Shown: positions 32,854 to 41,832, numbered from the stretch's first letter. The stretch: DNA of 64,000 bases from Mangrovibacter yixingensis (GCF_020523985.1 NZ_JAIVKM010000001.1:1240001-1304000); one strand, 5' to 3'. Numbers and translations are program-made. The notes: generated by a model not told the origin, from the letters alone.

Positions 32854-33606
32854 CTAGGCTACGCTTTTTGACTGACCAGCCAGTACAGCTAACTCGTCAC
32901 TGTTTTCGATAGTAATATATTTGCCTTTTACTGCCAGCATTCCGCTTTTCTGAAAGCGGCCTAACAAGCGGCTAATGGTTTCTACAGTCAGGCCTAAATA
33001 ATTACCGATATCACCGCGAGTCATAGTCAGGCGGAATTCACGGGGAGAAAAGCCGCGTTGAGAGAAACGGCGTGACAAGTTATAGATAAACGCAGCCAGT
33101 CGCTCTTCTGCATTCTTCTTGGACAAAAGCAGAATCATGTCCTGGTCACCTTTAATCTCGCCACTCATAAGGCGCATCATTTGTTGGCGAAGATTTGGCA
33201 TCTTACCGGATAAGTCATCCAATGTTTCAAACGGAATTTCGCAAACCATTGATGTTTCAAGTGCCTGAGCAAAGCTCGGATGGTGACCAGCACCAATAGC
33301 ATCAAAACCAACCAGGTCTCCGGCTAAATGGAAGCCAGTAATCTGTTCGTCACCTTGCTCAGTGATGGTGTAGCTCTTAATAGTGCCTGAGCGAATAGCA
33401 TAGAGTGATTTGAGCTCATCACCCGCCTTGAACAGTGTTTGGCCTTTCTGGATTGGCTTCTTACGTTCAATGATATTATCCAGTTGATCAAGCTCATGTT
33501 CATTCAATGTGAATGGGATACACAACTGGCTGATACTACAATCCTGGCAGTGGATTGCACATCCGCCCGATTGTATGCGTCGTATAATTCGCTTTTCTGG
33601 GATCAT
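32854..33606 (-). CDS. fnr: Fumarate and nitrate reduction regulator Fnr
   Basis: This 250-residue global anaerobic regulator of the CRP/FNR family has cluster cysteines in [14 protein letters not shown] (residues 20, 23, 29) and in SMVCEIPF (near 122). They hold the oxygen-labile [4Fe-4S] centre. The DNA recognition helix is in [14 protein letters not shown]. Start at [10 protein letters not shown], with the same length as E. coli Fnr; an upstream frame to 33690 was rejected. The protein is nearly identical to the E. coli one. An Fnr-like site overlaps the promoter. Confidence 0.98.
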   Translation of the reverse strand: MIPEKRIIRRIQSGGCAIHCQDCSISQLCIPFTLNEHELDQLDNIIERKKPIQKGQTLFKAGDELKSLYAIRSGTIKSYTITEQGDEQITGFHLAGDLVGFDAIGAGHHPSFAQALETSMVCEIPFETLDDLSGKMPNLRQQMMRLMSGEIKGDQDMILLLSKKNAEERLAAFIYNLSRRFSQRGFSPREFRLTMTRGDIGNYLGLTVETISRLLGRFQKSGMLAVKGKYITIENSDELAVLAGQSKSVA

Positions 33607-33625
33607 AGGTTTGCTCAGGCCATAA

Positions 33626-33639
33626 TTGATTTTAGTCAA
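33626..33639. promoter_or_regulatory. Fnr-binding site at the fnr promoter
   Basis: TTGAT-TTTA-GTCAA matches TTGAT-N4-ATCAA at nine of ten defined positions and lies about 20 bases upstream of the fnr start. In E. coli fnr represses itself through a site at its start region, so this fits known autoregulation. Confidence 0.75.
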
Positions 33640-34812
33640 TTTTAACATCTTTTTGGCGGCAAGGTACAGTGTGACGAAACACCTGGCCACTAAGAATGAA
33701 ACAGCTTGCCCAAAATGTACTCACCATCTTCTTGAAATTTCTGAAAGAGTTTTGGAACCACACCATAATGTAACGGTTAAAGCGCACAAAATGTCACCTG
33801 CAACCGGGTAAAACAGGCTCTGAGGAGATCGCTCCGTAATCACGATATGCACGCGTAAAAACTCTCACTGGGAACACCAGTAACAAATAATACTTAACCG
33901 GAATTACTGGTGCTACGCGATTCATAAATCATGATGGTTAAAAAGCGAGCACTCATTGGTGTATTGTAAAGAATTTACCTTAGGTCAACAAATGTAGCGG
34001 GGAATATGTGCATTTCTGGCATCTGAATAAAGGGGTGGGATGCTTGTAATGATATCAGGTGAGGCTGTTATCTGCCGAAATATTCAAACAAGAAAAGATT
34101 GAGAGAATATATTTCCCATGAAAACCATTCTCATAAACTTCACCTTATAATAACTTTTTGCGAACGAAAAGTAGAGCCTAAAATGGGTTTGTCAATATTT
34201 TTATCAAGTGGTCAGGTCTGATGCGCTGTAATAGAGGTATTTCAAGATGATGTTTCTAAAGTAAATTAATTTTTAATTATATGGTTTTTAAGCAAAAAAA
34301 AGAGCCTGACGACATCAATCAGACCCTCAATTTCACACAGCAAGCTATTATCCATTTTGTATTTAACAGTGCTCCTTTATTTGCACCGTGTTAATCATAT
34401 AACACAAACCTAAATTTTTCCTGTTGCATGCAGTGACTGATTTCACGAAATCTGCCTAATAAATGCTATATCCGCTATGTTGCTATGGTTAATTGCCCGG
34501 CATGTAAATAAAAAGAATAGTTTTTACTTACTGTGTGAGTGCGACTGTTATTTTAGCCTCGCTTAACTATGAGGGTAAATAAAAGGAAATAGTAATGACA
34601 GATTACAGATAATAAAAAGAGGCGGACTTTCCAGGCTGGAGTGGCATACAACCCAACGACATCGGTCTCTCTGGTTGGAGGGAAACCTTGAAAAGGGGTG
34701 ACTACCGGGAAAGTAATGAAACAAATTATTCAGTGAAATCCGGTCTTGTCGCATCACCTGTCATTTGAGGTATAGTATAAAACTGGAACGGGTCTGATGC
34801 TGGAGGATTGGT
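33640..34812. other. 1.2-kb gene-poor region between fnr and smrA
   Basis: No credible protein gene is seen; E. coli has ogt and the abg genes here. It is AT-rich after 34080. Visible structures are an inverted repeat CACCAGTAA/TTACTGGTG (33874-33912), a minus-strand terminator (34293-34328), and a stem GTGTTA/TAACAC (34389-34404). It may hold decayed gene remnants or a small RNA. Confidence 0.45.
34293..34328 (-). terminator. Intrinsic terminator on the minus strand, without an assigned gene
   Basis: The stem GAG-CTGA / TCAG-CTC (with a small bulge) is followed on the minus strand by T8. No gene lies upstream of it on that strand for about 500 bases (smrA is on the + strand), so it suggests a small RNA or relic transcript. 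Confidence 0.5.
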
Positions 34813-35376
34813 ATGAACCCTGACGACAAAGCCTTTTTTCTTGATGCCATGTCTGATGTAAAACCACTCAAATCAAACCAACATACACAGTGGCAACCGG
34901 CAACAAAGCCCAGTTTTGACAAGCGTGTATACTACCAGGAGGATGAAAATTTCCTGACAACGGGCTTTCTTGATGTTATTCCGCTGAGTGAACCGCTGGA
35001 ATACCAGCAAGTAGGCCTTCAGCAAGGTGTTGTTGAGAAGCTCCGCAATGGGAAGTATCAACAACAGGCAAGCCTGAATTTATTACGTATGCCTGTTGCC
35101 CAATGCCGCAAGCAAGTGTTCGAGTTTATTGTGCAGGCTGAGCGTGCTGGTCTGCGTAATTTATTAATTATTCATGGGAAAGGCAGGGAAGATCGCTCTC
35201 ATGCTAATGTAATTCGTAGTTTTCTGGCGCGTTGGCTCACTGAATTTGAGTCTGTACAGGCTTTTTGCCGTGCTGCAGACAACCAGGGAGGCAGTGGTGC
35301 TTGTTATGTTGTTTTGCGTAAATCGCAGGCAGCAAAAGAAGAAACCTGGGAACGGCACGCTAAACGGAGCCGTTAA
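34813..35376 (+). CDS. smrA: SmrA, Smr-domain DNA endonuclease
   Basis: This 187-residue protein, the same length as E. coli SmrA (YdaL), has a C-terminal Smr domain (about 95-170) containing LLIIHGKGREDRSHANVIR, with the HGKG motif and the GSGACYVVLRK strand. E. coli SmrA has nicking endonuclease activity. The N-terminal TTGFLDVIPLS segment is also conserved. GGAGG precedes the start by six bases. It is followed after 35 bases by a phosphatase gene, possibly in one operon. Confidence 0.9.
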   Translation: MNPDDKAFFLDAMSDVKPLKSNQHTQWQPATKPSFDKRVYYQEDENFLTTGFLDVIPLSEPLEYQQVGLQQGVVEKLRNGKYQQQASLNLLRMPVAQCRKQVFEFIVQAERAGLRNLLIIHGKGREDRSHANVIRSFLARWLTEFESVQAFCRAADNQGGSGACYVVLRKSQAAKEETWERHAKRSR

Positions 35377-35411
35377 CATTTTTTGCTTTTGGGTATGGGT
35401 ATTGAGGTGGT

Positions 35412-36224
35412 ATGAACATAAAGGTTATTGCAGTAGATATGGATGGCACTTTTCTTACTGATCAAAAAACATATGATAAAGAAAGATTTATGCGCCAGTA
35501 CCAGTCCATGGCTGAACAAGGTATTCGATTTGTTGTCGCCAGTGGTAACCAGTATTACCAACTCATTTCTTTTTTCCCGGAAATCCAGGGCAACATCGCC
35601 TTTGTTGCTGAAAATGGCGCTCTTATTTATGACCAGGGTGAGCAAGTTCATCATGGGGAATTGAGCAAAGCGGATACCCGAAAAATTGCCGATGTGCTGG
35701 CGGGTTTTGATGGCATCAATTATGTGACATGCGGGCTCAATAGTGCCTGGTACCAGCAAGGAGCCAGTGAAGCGTTTATCGCTCTGATGAAAAAACATTA
35801 TCATCGGCTGCAGCCAGTGGCAGATGTTTACCAAATTGATGACACAATCTTCAAATATTCACTGAACCTTGACGATAAACATATCCCAGAGCTGGTAAGC
35901 AAGCTGAATCATGCTCTTGATGGTGTTATCCACCCGGTTACCAGTGGTTATGGTTTTGTCGACCTGATTATTCCCGGCTCTCATAAAGCCAGTGGTTTGC
36001 GCAGGTTGCTGAAGCGTTGGGATGTGTCACCTGAACAACTGGTGGCGGTGGGTGATAGTGCCAATGATGTGGAAATGTTGCACTATGCCGGTTTTTCATT
36101 TGCGATGGCTAATGCCGCGCAAGCCGTAAAAGATACCGCGGCATACCAAACCGTATCCAACAACAAAAGTGGCGCACTGGATGTGATTGACGCAGTGTTG
36201 CAACACCAACCCCCATTCAAATGA
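35412..36224 (+). CDS. Cof-type HAD-IIB sugar phosphatase, SupH/YbiV-like
   Basis: This 270-residue phosphatase has nucleophile motif DMDGTFL (residues 9-15), motif II in VVASGNQYYQLISFFPE, and a C2B cap. The acidic motif is VGDSANDVEML near residue 218. Similarity in length and in the YYQLISFFPE and KPVTSGFG-like HPVTSGYGF segments points to SupH/YbiV, which dephosphorylates sugar phosphates. In E. coli ybiV is elsewhere, so this may be a second copy or a relocated gene. GAGGTG precedes the start. Confidence 0.85.
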   Translation: MNIKVIAVDMDGTFLTDQKTYDKERFMRQYQSMAEQGIRFVVASGNQYYQLISFFPEIQGNIAFVAENGALIYDQGEQVHHGELSKADTRKIADVLAGFDGINYVTCGLNSAWYQQGASEAFIALMKKHYHRLQPVADVYQIDDTIFKYSLNLDDKHIPELVSKLNHALDGVIHPVTSGYGFVDLIIPGSHKASGLRRLLKRWDVSPEQLVAVGDSANDVEMLHYAGFSFAMANAAQAVKDTAAYQTVSNNKSGALDVIDAVLQHQPPFK

Positions 36225-36303
36225 TATTGCCCCCGGCGTGCGTACATGCGCATTAGTGCGCCGGGAGTATGTTGCAACGCTTAGTCACCTGGCATAAGAG
36301 CGA

Positions 36304-37122
36304 TTAATGTAACCCGGCAGTCAGTTTCTCAATTGTATCCCGAAAACCGGTAACTGCTATGGCACGATTATCTGCCCGGTAGCGATCTTTTGGTGCCGGT
36401 GCCGAACTCTGAACCCCAATGATTTTCCACTGATTATCTTTTTTCAGAAGTATGGGGGAACCGCTATCGCCAGGTAAGGTGTCGCACTGGTGAGATAACA
36501 CAGCACGCTGTGCCCAGCCGGTTATTAAACAATCGCTATCAGTAAAAAGCTGGTCAAGGTGATCAAGGGGATAACCAGACTGTGTAACTTTACGCCCTGT
36601 TTGTTTGAGCGCATTAATCAGTGCCTGGCGGTCACCGTCAAATAATGGCAGCGGGGTAATCCCTGAAGGGGGATTGCGTAGAATAACAATACCGATATCA
36701 TCGGCAGCAGCCGAAGGTGGCACTATCCAGCCATCGCCGTCGGGCTTGAGTTTATGGCCAAGTGCGCTATTAACACGGCCTTCAATATCATGAATCTCAT
36801 AGCGCCATACACCCTTCGAAGAAATAAAGCGCAGTGCAACCGCTTTATCACGTTTGCCGTAGGGGGGCATCAGCAAACAGTGGCCAGCCGTCAAGGCAAC
36901 ATTGTCGGCTATCAGTGTCGCAGTGCATAAGTTGCCGCTGGCAGTTTCTAACTGCCCAATTGCAGCCCACGGTGCATCTTGTGGGTTACTGACTGCAACA
37001 CGGTCATCTCTGCCAAAAAATAATGTCTTAATTTCCTGAGGGCTGAGGTCCTCATCATCTGCATGAACCCACGCAGGCAGCAGAAACAATATACCCAGCA
37101 GAATAACAGGAGCTTTGCGCAT
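36304..37122 (-). CDS. ydgD: YdgD, secreted trypsin-like serine protease
   Basis: This 272-residue protein starts with a signal peptide ([21 protein letters not shown]) and a chymotrypsin-like domain. The catalytic triad is visible: His in LTAGHC, Asp in ADDIGIVIL, and Ser in LPGDSGSP. Paired cysteines NLCTATL/GHC and HQCDTLPGD suggest disulfides, so it acts in the periplasm. The start at 37122 has GAGAG four bases upstream; a seven-codon extension was rejected. It lies next to asr as in E. coli; the substrate is unknown. Confidence 0.9.
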   Translation of the reverse strand: MRKAPVILLGILFLLPAWVHADDEDLSPQEIKTLFFGRDDRVAVSNPQDAPWAAIGQLETASGNLCTATLIADNVALTAGHCLLMPPYGKRDKAVALRFISSKGVWRYEIHDIEGRVNSALGHKLKPDGDGWIVPPSAAADDIGIVILRNPPSGITPLPLFDGDRQALINALKQTGRKVTQSGYPLDHLDQLFTDSDCLITGWAQRAVLSHQCDTLPGDSGSPILLKKDNQWKIIGVQSSAPAPKDRYRADNRAIAVTGFRDTIEKLTAGLH

Positions 37123-37304
37123 AACACTCTCTAACGGCGTCACAGTGGATGATTAAGTTCCAGTCAGATAACTATAACAGGCTATAAAGAAGAAGGAATA
37201 AAATCAGCAAACTACCCTGTTAAATGACCAGATAATTAAGATTAAGGAATGTGATGGTGTGTGGTTTGTTTTTCTGTGTGTCTTTCGCCGTAAAAAAGAT
37301 AAAA

Positions 37305-37328
37305 AAACACCCGGATAACCGGGTGTTT
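37305..37328 (-). terminator. Terminator of asr copy 1
   Basis: A perfect 10-bp stem AAACACCCGG/CCGGGTGTTT is followed on the minus strand by a long T run (TTTTTATCTTTTTT), 25 bases after the stop. Confidence 0.9.
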
Positions 37329-37352
37329 ACCTTAAGGTTACTGCACTATTAA

Positions 37353-37694
37353 TTATGCAGCAGGCTGAGCAGCCGGTTTAGCGGCTTCATGTTTTTTCAC
37401 TACTTTTTTATGGTGTTTTTTAGCAGCCTGGGCTTTCTGAGCAGCCGGTTTAGCGGCTTCGTGTTTTTTCACTACTTTTTTGTGGTGTTTTTTAGCAGCC
37501 TGAGCTTTTTGTTCAGTAGCCGCTTTTTTGTGTTTTTTATGAGTCACTTTTTTGTGGTGAGCAGTTGCTGCTGGTGCAGAAGCCACAGCAGGAGTGGCGG
37601 CAGCAGCTGCAGGCGCAGCAGTAGTTTCAGCGGCAAAAGCAGCAGAAGAGAGACCCATAGCAGCGGCAACAACCAGCGCCAGAACTTTATTCAT
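37353..37694 (-). CDS. asr: Acid shock protein Asr, copy 1
   Basis: This 113-residue periplasmic precursor has a signal peptide ending AAFA (about residue 21), followed by a low-complexity mature part rich in Ala, Lys and His. Two near-identical blocks [20 protein letters not shown] form the C-terminal half. In E. coli Asr is strongly induced by acid and needed for acid adaptation, under RstBA and PhoBR influence. A second copy lies about 330 bases away. The leader has a CCCC/GGGG hairpin (37726-37738). Confidence 0.93.
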   Translation of the reverse strand: MNKVLALVVAAAMGLSSAAFAAETTAAPAAAAATPAVASAPAATAHHKKVTHKKHKKAATEQKAQAAKKHHKKVVKKHEAAKPAAQKAQAAKKHHKKVVKKHEAAKPAAQPAA

Positions 37695-37798
37695 TGCGAA
37701 ATCCTCGAATTATTTCAGTGTTAAACCCCACTGCGGGGCCGTTGAAAGCAACTATACGAGGGAAATAACGGCGCTTCAGTATGTGATTGGTATCGGTA

Positions 37799-37812
37799 TG
37801 TAACGGTATGTA
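37799..37812 (-). promoter_or_regulatory. RstA-box-like site upstream of asr copy 1
   Basis: The minus strand reads TACATACCGTTACA, matching the reported RstA box TACATNTNGTTACA except at one position. It continues into ACATACCGATACC, which is shared with the site upstream of asr copy 2. It lies 105 bases before the asr start. Confidence 0.65.
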
Positions 37813-37873
37813 CAAATTAGATTTGTTGTAACTTATTGATATTTAATTACTAAAAATCAAGAATAAAGAGTGG

Positions 37874-37957
37874 TTAAAAAATGTAAAGGCAGGCGGTGAT
37901 GACTGCGCAGATAACCAGGCAGGTGAGGATGATTTCAAACCTGTAGCGGCTCAACAT
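37874..37957 (-). CDS. ydgU: YdgU, 27-residue membrane protein
   Basis: This short gene encodes a 27-residue peptide, MLSRYRFEIILTCLVICAVI then TACLYIF, with a basic start and one hydrophobic helix. It matches my recollection of the E. coli small protein YdgU beside asr. A strong GGAGGT site lies five bases before ATG. The T run of the asr copy 2 terminator ends directly before this site, so translation depends on read-through or on a very short leader. Its function is unknown. Confidence 0.8.
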   Translation of the reverse strand: MLSRYRFEIILTCLVICAVITACLYIF

Positions 37958-37969
37958 CCAGTACCTCCA

Positions 37970-37995
37970 AAAAACACCCGGCAGAAACCGGGTGT
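37970..37995 (-). terminator. Terminator of asr copy 2, abutting the ydgU ribosome site
   Basis: The stem CACCCGG/CCGGGTG is followed on the minus strand by TTTTTT and then GGAGGT. It resembles the terminator of asr copy 1 in sequence, as expected if the pair arose by duplication. Confidence 0.8.
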
Positions 37996-38024
37996 GATTA
38001 AATAAAGTGGCAGAAAATTCAGAA

Positions 38025-38360
38025 TCAAGCAGCGGGTTTTACAGCCGGTTTAGTCACTTCGTGTTTTTTCACGACTTTCTTATGGTGTTTTTGAGCTGCC
38101 TGCGCTTTTTGTGCAACGGGTGCCGCAGCTTCATGTTTCTTCACCACTTTTTTGTGGTGCTTGTTGGCGGCCTGCGCTTTTTGCACTGTTTCGGCTTTTT
38201 TATGTTTTATATGCATCACCTTTGTGTGGGTTGCCGTCGCAACAGGTGCTGCTGCAGTTGTGGCAGCAGGGGTTGCGGGTGCCGCTGTCGTTTCAGCAGC
38301 AAAAGCGGCAGAAGAAATACCCATAGCGGTAGCAACAACCAGTGCCAGAACTTTATTCAT
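38025..38360 (-). CDS. asr: Acid shock protein Asr paralogue, copy 2
   Basis: This 111-residue protein has a signal peptide [21 protein letters not shown] that differs little from copy 1. The mature part again has two KAQAA(N/Q)[11 protein letters not shown] blocks but diverges in the linkers. The frame extends upstream to 38423; the start at 38360 matches copy 1. GAGG lies upstream. The leader has a CCCC/GGGG hairpin (38387-38400) in the same place as in copy 1. It should be exported to the periplasm. Confidence 0.9.
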   Translation of the reverse strand: MNKVLALVVATAMGISSAAFAAETTAAPATPAATTAAAPVATATHTKVMHIKHKKAETVQKAQAANKHHKKVVKKHEAAAPVAQKAQAAQKHHKKVVKKHEVTKPAVKPAA

Positions 38361-38456
38361 ATTAGTACCCTCAGTAACTTCCATCTCCCCGAAAGTGGGG
38401 TACTTATTACTATAAGTACCCAAATACCGGTTTTCCGTGAGTTAAAGGTATCGGTA

Positions 38457-38470
38457 TGTAACGCTTTGTA
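38457..38470 (-). promoter_or_regulatory. RstA-box-like site upstream of asr copy 2
   Basis: The minus strand reads TACAAAGCGTTACA followed by TACCGATACC. It matches the RstA box less well than the copy 1 site but shares the 16-base block GTTACATACCGATACC. It lies 97 bases before the start. Confidence 0.55.
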
Positions 38471-38511
38471 CATGGTTTTAATTTTTATAAAACAATGAAT
38501 TACATATAAAA

Positions 38512-39342
38512 CTATTCGGGAATAAAATTTACCTGAACATCTTTGGGGTTTGCATAGTACGGCCAGGATGTGACGATAAAATCAGCACCTGCAGCAATGA
38601 ACTCGTGGATATTGCCCGGATTAACACCACCCGCTATTCCCAGACGGGTTGCCAGGCCAGCCTTCTCAATATGCGTTTTACACAGGCGAATATCTGCCGG
38701 GCTGAATTTATCCAGTTGCAATATTTCGGCCCCCGACTGCGCCCAGTGCATGGCATCTTCAATATTATGAACTTCTACAATAGCGCGGTGCTCAGGCGCA
38801 CGTTGCTTAAGTTGAAACAGCGTCTTTCCAGAGCAGGTGTGAAAAAACTGCCGGTGTTCGGCAAACACCAGAATACTCTCCGATACGCCAAACCGGTGCA
38901 TCATCGCGCCACCTGCATGTACGGCTTTTATGGAAAGGGCTTTAGTGCCAGGCACTTGTTTACGTGTGCAGGCGACAGGAACACCTTGAGCATTGTCGAC
39001 CATTTCACGGGCTGCACTGGCTATGCCACTGGCCCATTCCACTAAAACCTGTGCGGACTTCCACACGGTAAGGAGCGTTGCAGCCAAACCCGACGCACTG
39101 AGAATGACATCCCCCGGGTTCAGTTGTGAACCAGAAGGTTGTACAAAAGTTAGTGTGGCACCTTTCAGTTGGAACATACGTGCGGCTTCTTCTGCGGCGC
39201 ACAGAGTCATGGGGTAGCGCGCACTGAAATCGACACGTGCAGTTGTTTTCGCTGGGATCAATAAAGATGTTGTCAGATCACCCCACGGGGCATCGTCATT
39301 CAATAACTGCAAGATAGCTTCATCACTGAGAACTCTGTCCAT
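38512..39342 (-). CDS. modD: ModD, quinolinate phosphoribosyltransferase-like protein
   Basis: This 276-residue protein resembles ModD, a relative of NadC usually encoded with molybdate ABC transporters; its exact reaction is not established. Family features are CTRKQVPGTKALSIKAVHAG (about 133-152), with the Arg/Lys phosphate-binding residues, and a C-terminal GIAGGVNPGNI loop. GAGG lies five bases before ATG at 39342; the 22-codon upstream extension was rejected. No mod transporter is in this window, so it is isolated here. Xanthine dehydrogenase and YnfF need molybdenum but are far away. Confidence 0.82.
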   Translation of the reverse strand: MDRVLSDEAILQLLNDDAPWGDLTTSLLIPAKTTARVDFSARYPMTLCAAEEAARMFQLKGATLTFVQPSGSQLNPGDVILSASGLAATLLTVWKSAQVLVEWASGIASAAREMVDNAQGVPVACTRKQVPGTKALSIKAVHAGGAMMHRFGVSESILVFAEHRQFFHTCSGKTLFQLKQRAPEHRAIVEVHNIEDAMHWAQSGAEILQLDKFSPADIRLCKTHIEKAGLATRLGIAGGVNPGNIHEFIAAGADFIVTSWPYYANPKDVQVNFIPE

Positions 39343-39516
39343 AAAAACCTCGCATTTTGTATGGGAAATGCACAGAGCCATCATGACTCGCTTTCTGTTA
39401 TCTGGCAATCACAGAAGCTAAAGGGGGCAGTGAGTAGTTATCAACAGCATATTGCTGTGCACAAATCTGTGCTAATTATATTCTTCAGGCAAAAACTGAT
39501 TGAAAAAGGGAATAAA

Positions 39517-39570
39517 ATGATACTGCTTGTACTGGGTATGGCAATATATGCTTATATATTTCTGGCATAA
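39517..39570 (+). CDS. Candidate 17-residue hydrophobic peptide
   Basis: The frame MILLVLGMAIYAYIFLA follows AAAAAGGG at suitable distance and ends 15 bases before an acetyltransferase gene on the same strand. It would form one short membrane helix, like many enterobacterial small proteins. There is no homology that I recognise; it may be a leader or a chance frame. Confidence 0.35.
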   Translation: MILLVLGMAIYAYIFLA

Positions 39571-39585
39571 AATAAAGGTTTTGCA

Positions 39586-40062
39586 ATGATCGAATTTCGC
39601 CCAATGCGCGAGTATGAATATCCGGGCTACCTGGAATACTTCATTACTGATTACGCTCGCGAGATTTCAGCAAACTATAAACTTACTCCTGATGACGCCC
39701 TTGCCAGAGCAAACAAAGAAATAGCTGAAAGCCTGCCTGGCGGAGTAAAAACGTCGGGCCATGTGTTGGTATGTTTAATCTCTCACTCAGATGATTCAGA
39801 AAAGCATATTGGGTATTTATGGTATAAACCTGATGCCATTATGCGCTCTGTTTACATTTATGATTTTTACATCTTCGACACTTGCCAGGGGCAGGGGTTG
39901 GGGAAACATGCGCTTTGGGAATTTGAGCACGAGATGCAGAAGCAGGGTTTTACAGAGATAAGGCTTCGCGTGGCTGGTGACAACGAGCGGGCAAGGCATG
40001 TATATGAGGCAGTCGGTTTTGGGGTGACTGGAATCAACATGAGCAAGAGTATTCAAGATTGA
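39586..40062 (+). CDS. GNAT-family N-acetyltransferase
   Basis: This 158-residue acetyltransferase has a clear motif A with QGQGLGKHALWEFEHEM (about 102-118) and the motif B pattern RLRVAGDNERARHVYEAVGF near 125-146. Closest in style are GNAT proteins of unknown substrate that end in a VTGINMSK-type strand. AAGG lies about eight bases before ATG. It is in the same direction as the small hydrophobic frame just upstream and converges on the carboxypeptidase gene. Confidence 0.82.
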   Translation: MIEFRPMREYEYPGYLEYFITDYAREISANYKLTPDDALARANKEIAESLPGGVKTSGHVLVCLISHSDDSEKHIGYLWYKPDAIMRSVYIYDFYIFDTCQGQGLGKHALWEFEHEMQKQGFTEIRLRVAGDNERARHVYEAVGFGVTGINMSKSIQD

Positions 40063-40108
40063 GGTAATGCTTTGTTAACCCATTACCAGCAGGTCACTCG
40101 TTATTAAA

Positions 40109-40134
40109 TCGGAGGTGTTATGAAGCACCTCCGA
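40109..40134. terminator. Bidirectional terminator between the acetyltransferase and carboxypeptidase genes
   Basis: A perfect 9-bp stem TCGGAGGTG/CACCTCCGA with an 8-base loop lies midway between two convergent stops. An AT-rich tract is present on the minus side (TTTAATAACG). Confidence 0.65.
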
Positions 40135-40142
40135 AATAGGTG

Positions 40143-41621
40143 TTATAAATAACGCGTAATTAAATGTTGACGGAAATGGTCAGGGTTCAGTGACTCACCA
40201 GTCGCTTGTTTTACTAATTCGTCAGTTGCCAGCAGGCTACCTTTATTCCAAATATTGACACTCAACCAGCTAAATACTGGAGCCAGGTTTCCGCTGCGGA
40301 TAACTTCATCTATATCCAGTTTCTGGCGGATTGTCGCCATAAACTGCGCTGCGTACATGGCACCTAATGTGTAGGTAGGAAAGTACCCAAAACTACCATC
40401 AGTCCAGTGAATATCCTGCATGCAACCATCGCGGTAATTACCCTGAGTGGAAAGCCCCAGAGATGCCTGCATTTTCTCATTCCACAAATCAGGAATGTCA
40501 CCGACCTCAATATTACCTTCCACCAGCGCGCGCTCTATCTCATAGCGCAAAATAACATGCGCTGGGTAAGTTACCTCGTCAGCATCAACACGAATAAGCC
40601 CTGGAGTAACACGGTGGTTCCAGGCGATGAAATTGCCTTCTTCAAGCGCCGGTTGTTGAGGAAAATGCTGTAAAACCAGGGTGCGTAGCTGTTTTAAAAA
40701 CAGAGGGTGGCGGCCAACCTGCATTTCAAAAAACAGGCTTTGCGACTCATGAATACCCATAGAGCGAGCCTCTGCTACTGGTTGCCCCCGCCATTCATGT
40801 GGCAAATTTTGCTCATAACGAGCATGACCGGTTTCATGGATCACCCCAAAAAGGGCACTGAACAGGTCATCTTCGCTATACCTTGTGGTGATTCGTACAT
40901 CTTCCGGTACGCCGCCACAGAAAGGGTGGGCACTGATATCCAGCCTGCCAGCCTCGAAATCAAAACCCAGCACTTTCATTACATCCAGGCCTATTTCCCG
41001 TTGTAACGAAGTTGAAAACGGGCCTTGCGGGGTAACCAGCGGGAAGTCGGCCTGGCGAGCCATAATCTGCTGAGTCAGCTCCGGCAGCCAGCTTTTCACT
41101 GAACCAAAAAGTGTATCGAGTTTGGCACTGTTCATGCCTGGTTCGTACAGATTGAGTAAGGCATCGTAACGAGAAACACTGGTTGCCTCTGCGCGTAATG
41201 TTGCTTCTTCCCGGGCGAGACAGACCACTTCTTTTAACAACGGCACAAAACTTTCCCAGTCATTATTGGCCCGCAAGGTGCGCCAGGCGTGTTCGCAGCG
41301 GCTACCGGCAAGTGACTGCGCTTCAACCAGGTTACCGGGTAACACGGTCGCCAGTGTGTATTGCCGGGTTATTTCATGCAGGTTGGCCTGCTCACTGCTA
41401 CTCAGGGGTAATGTTTGTGCTTCGGCAATCCAGTCTCCCACAACCGGTTCGGTCAGTAACTGGTGGCGCAATAAACGAAGCTCAGCCAGGGCTTCACCAC
41501 GGGCGGCGGCACCTTTCGGTGGCATCATGGCCTGCATATCCCAGCCAGCGATGGCGCCAAGGTGTGCAAAGCGAGACAGTCGCTGGAAGCGATGAGTAAG
41601 TTTCTGGTAAGCGTTGGGCAT
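40143..41621 (-). CDS. Carboxypeptidase M32 (thermostable carboxypeptidase 1 family)
   Basis: This 492-residue zinc metallocarboxypeptidase has the catalytic HETGH motif in GVIHETGHARYEQ (near residue 258) and the M32 family motifs HPFCGGVPEDVRITTRY (about 227-243) and RYEIERALVEG. It removes C-terminal amino acids from peptides in the cytoplasm. E. coli K-12 has no such gene in this place, so it is an accessory gene relative to that genome. The start codon at 41621 fits the family N-terminus (AYQKLTHRFQRL), although no strong ribosome site is visible. Confidence 0.9.
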   Translation of the reverse strand: MPNAYQKLTHRFQRLSRFAHLGAIAGWDMQAMMPPKGAAARGEALAELRLLRHQLLTEPVVGDWIAEAQTLPLSSSEQANLHEITRQYTLATVLPGNLVEAQSLAGSRCEHAWRTLRANNDWESFVPLLKEVVCLAREEATLRAEATSVSRYDALLNLYEPGMNSAKLDTLFGSVKSWLPELTQQIMARQADFPLVTPQGPFSTSLQREIGLDVMKVLGFDFEAGRLDISAHPFCGGVPEDVRITTRYSEDDLFSALFGVIHETGHARYEQNLPHEWRGQPVAEARSMGIHESQSLFFEMQVGRHPLFLKQLRTLVLQHFPQQPALEEGNFIAWNHRVTPGLIRVDADEVTYPAHVILRYEIERALVEGNIEVGDIPDLWNEKMQASLGLSTQGNYRDGCMQDIHWTDGSFGYFPTYTLGAMYAAQFMATIRQKLDIDEVIRSGNLAPVFSWLSVNIWNKGSLLATDELVKQATGESLNPDHFRQHLITRYL

Positions 41622-41832
41622 TCTCAGGCCTTATATTTCCAAATTAACGAGTCAGGTAACCCATCAATAACACAGATATTGCATGCAAGTGAACAAGGCT
41701 CTACAGATGGATGTAAAACCTTGACAGGGAAAAATAACTGGGGGCAGGCATGGAGTGTGGAACGGTATATATTTACTGCCTCTTATTCACGTTGCCTGGT
41801 TGAGCATGCCATAAATAAGAGGCTTACATTTT

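Noticed and set aside
34266-34355. 29-codon minus-strand frame next to an AGGAG sequence
   Set aside because: It runs through the terminator hairpin and T tract, and the AGGAG is too far from the ATG.
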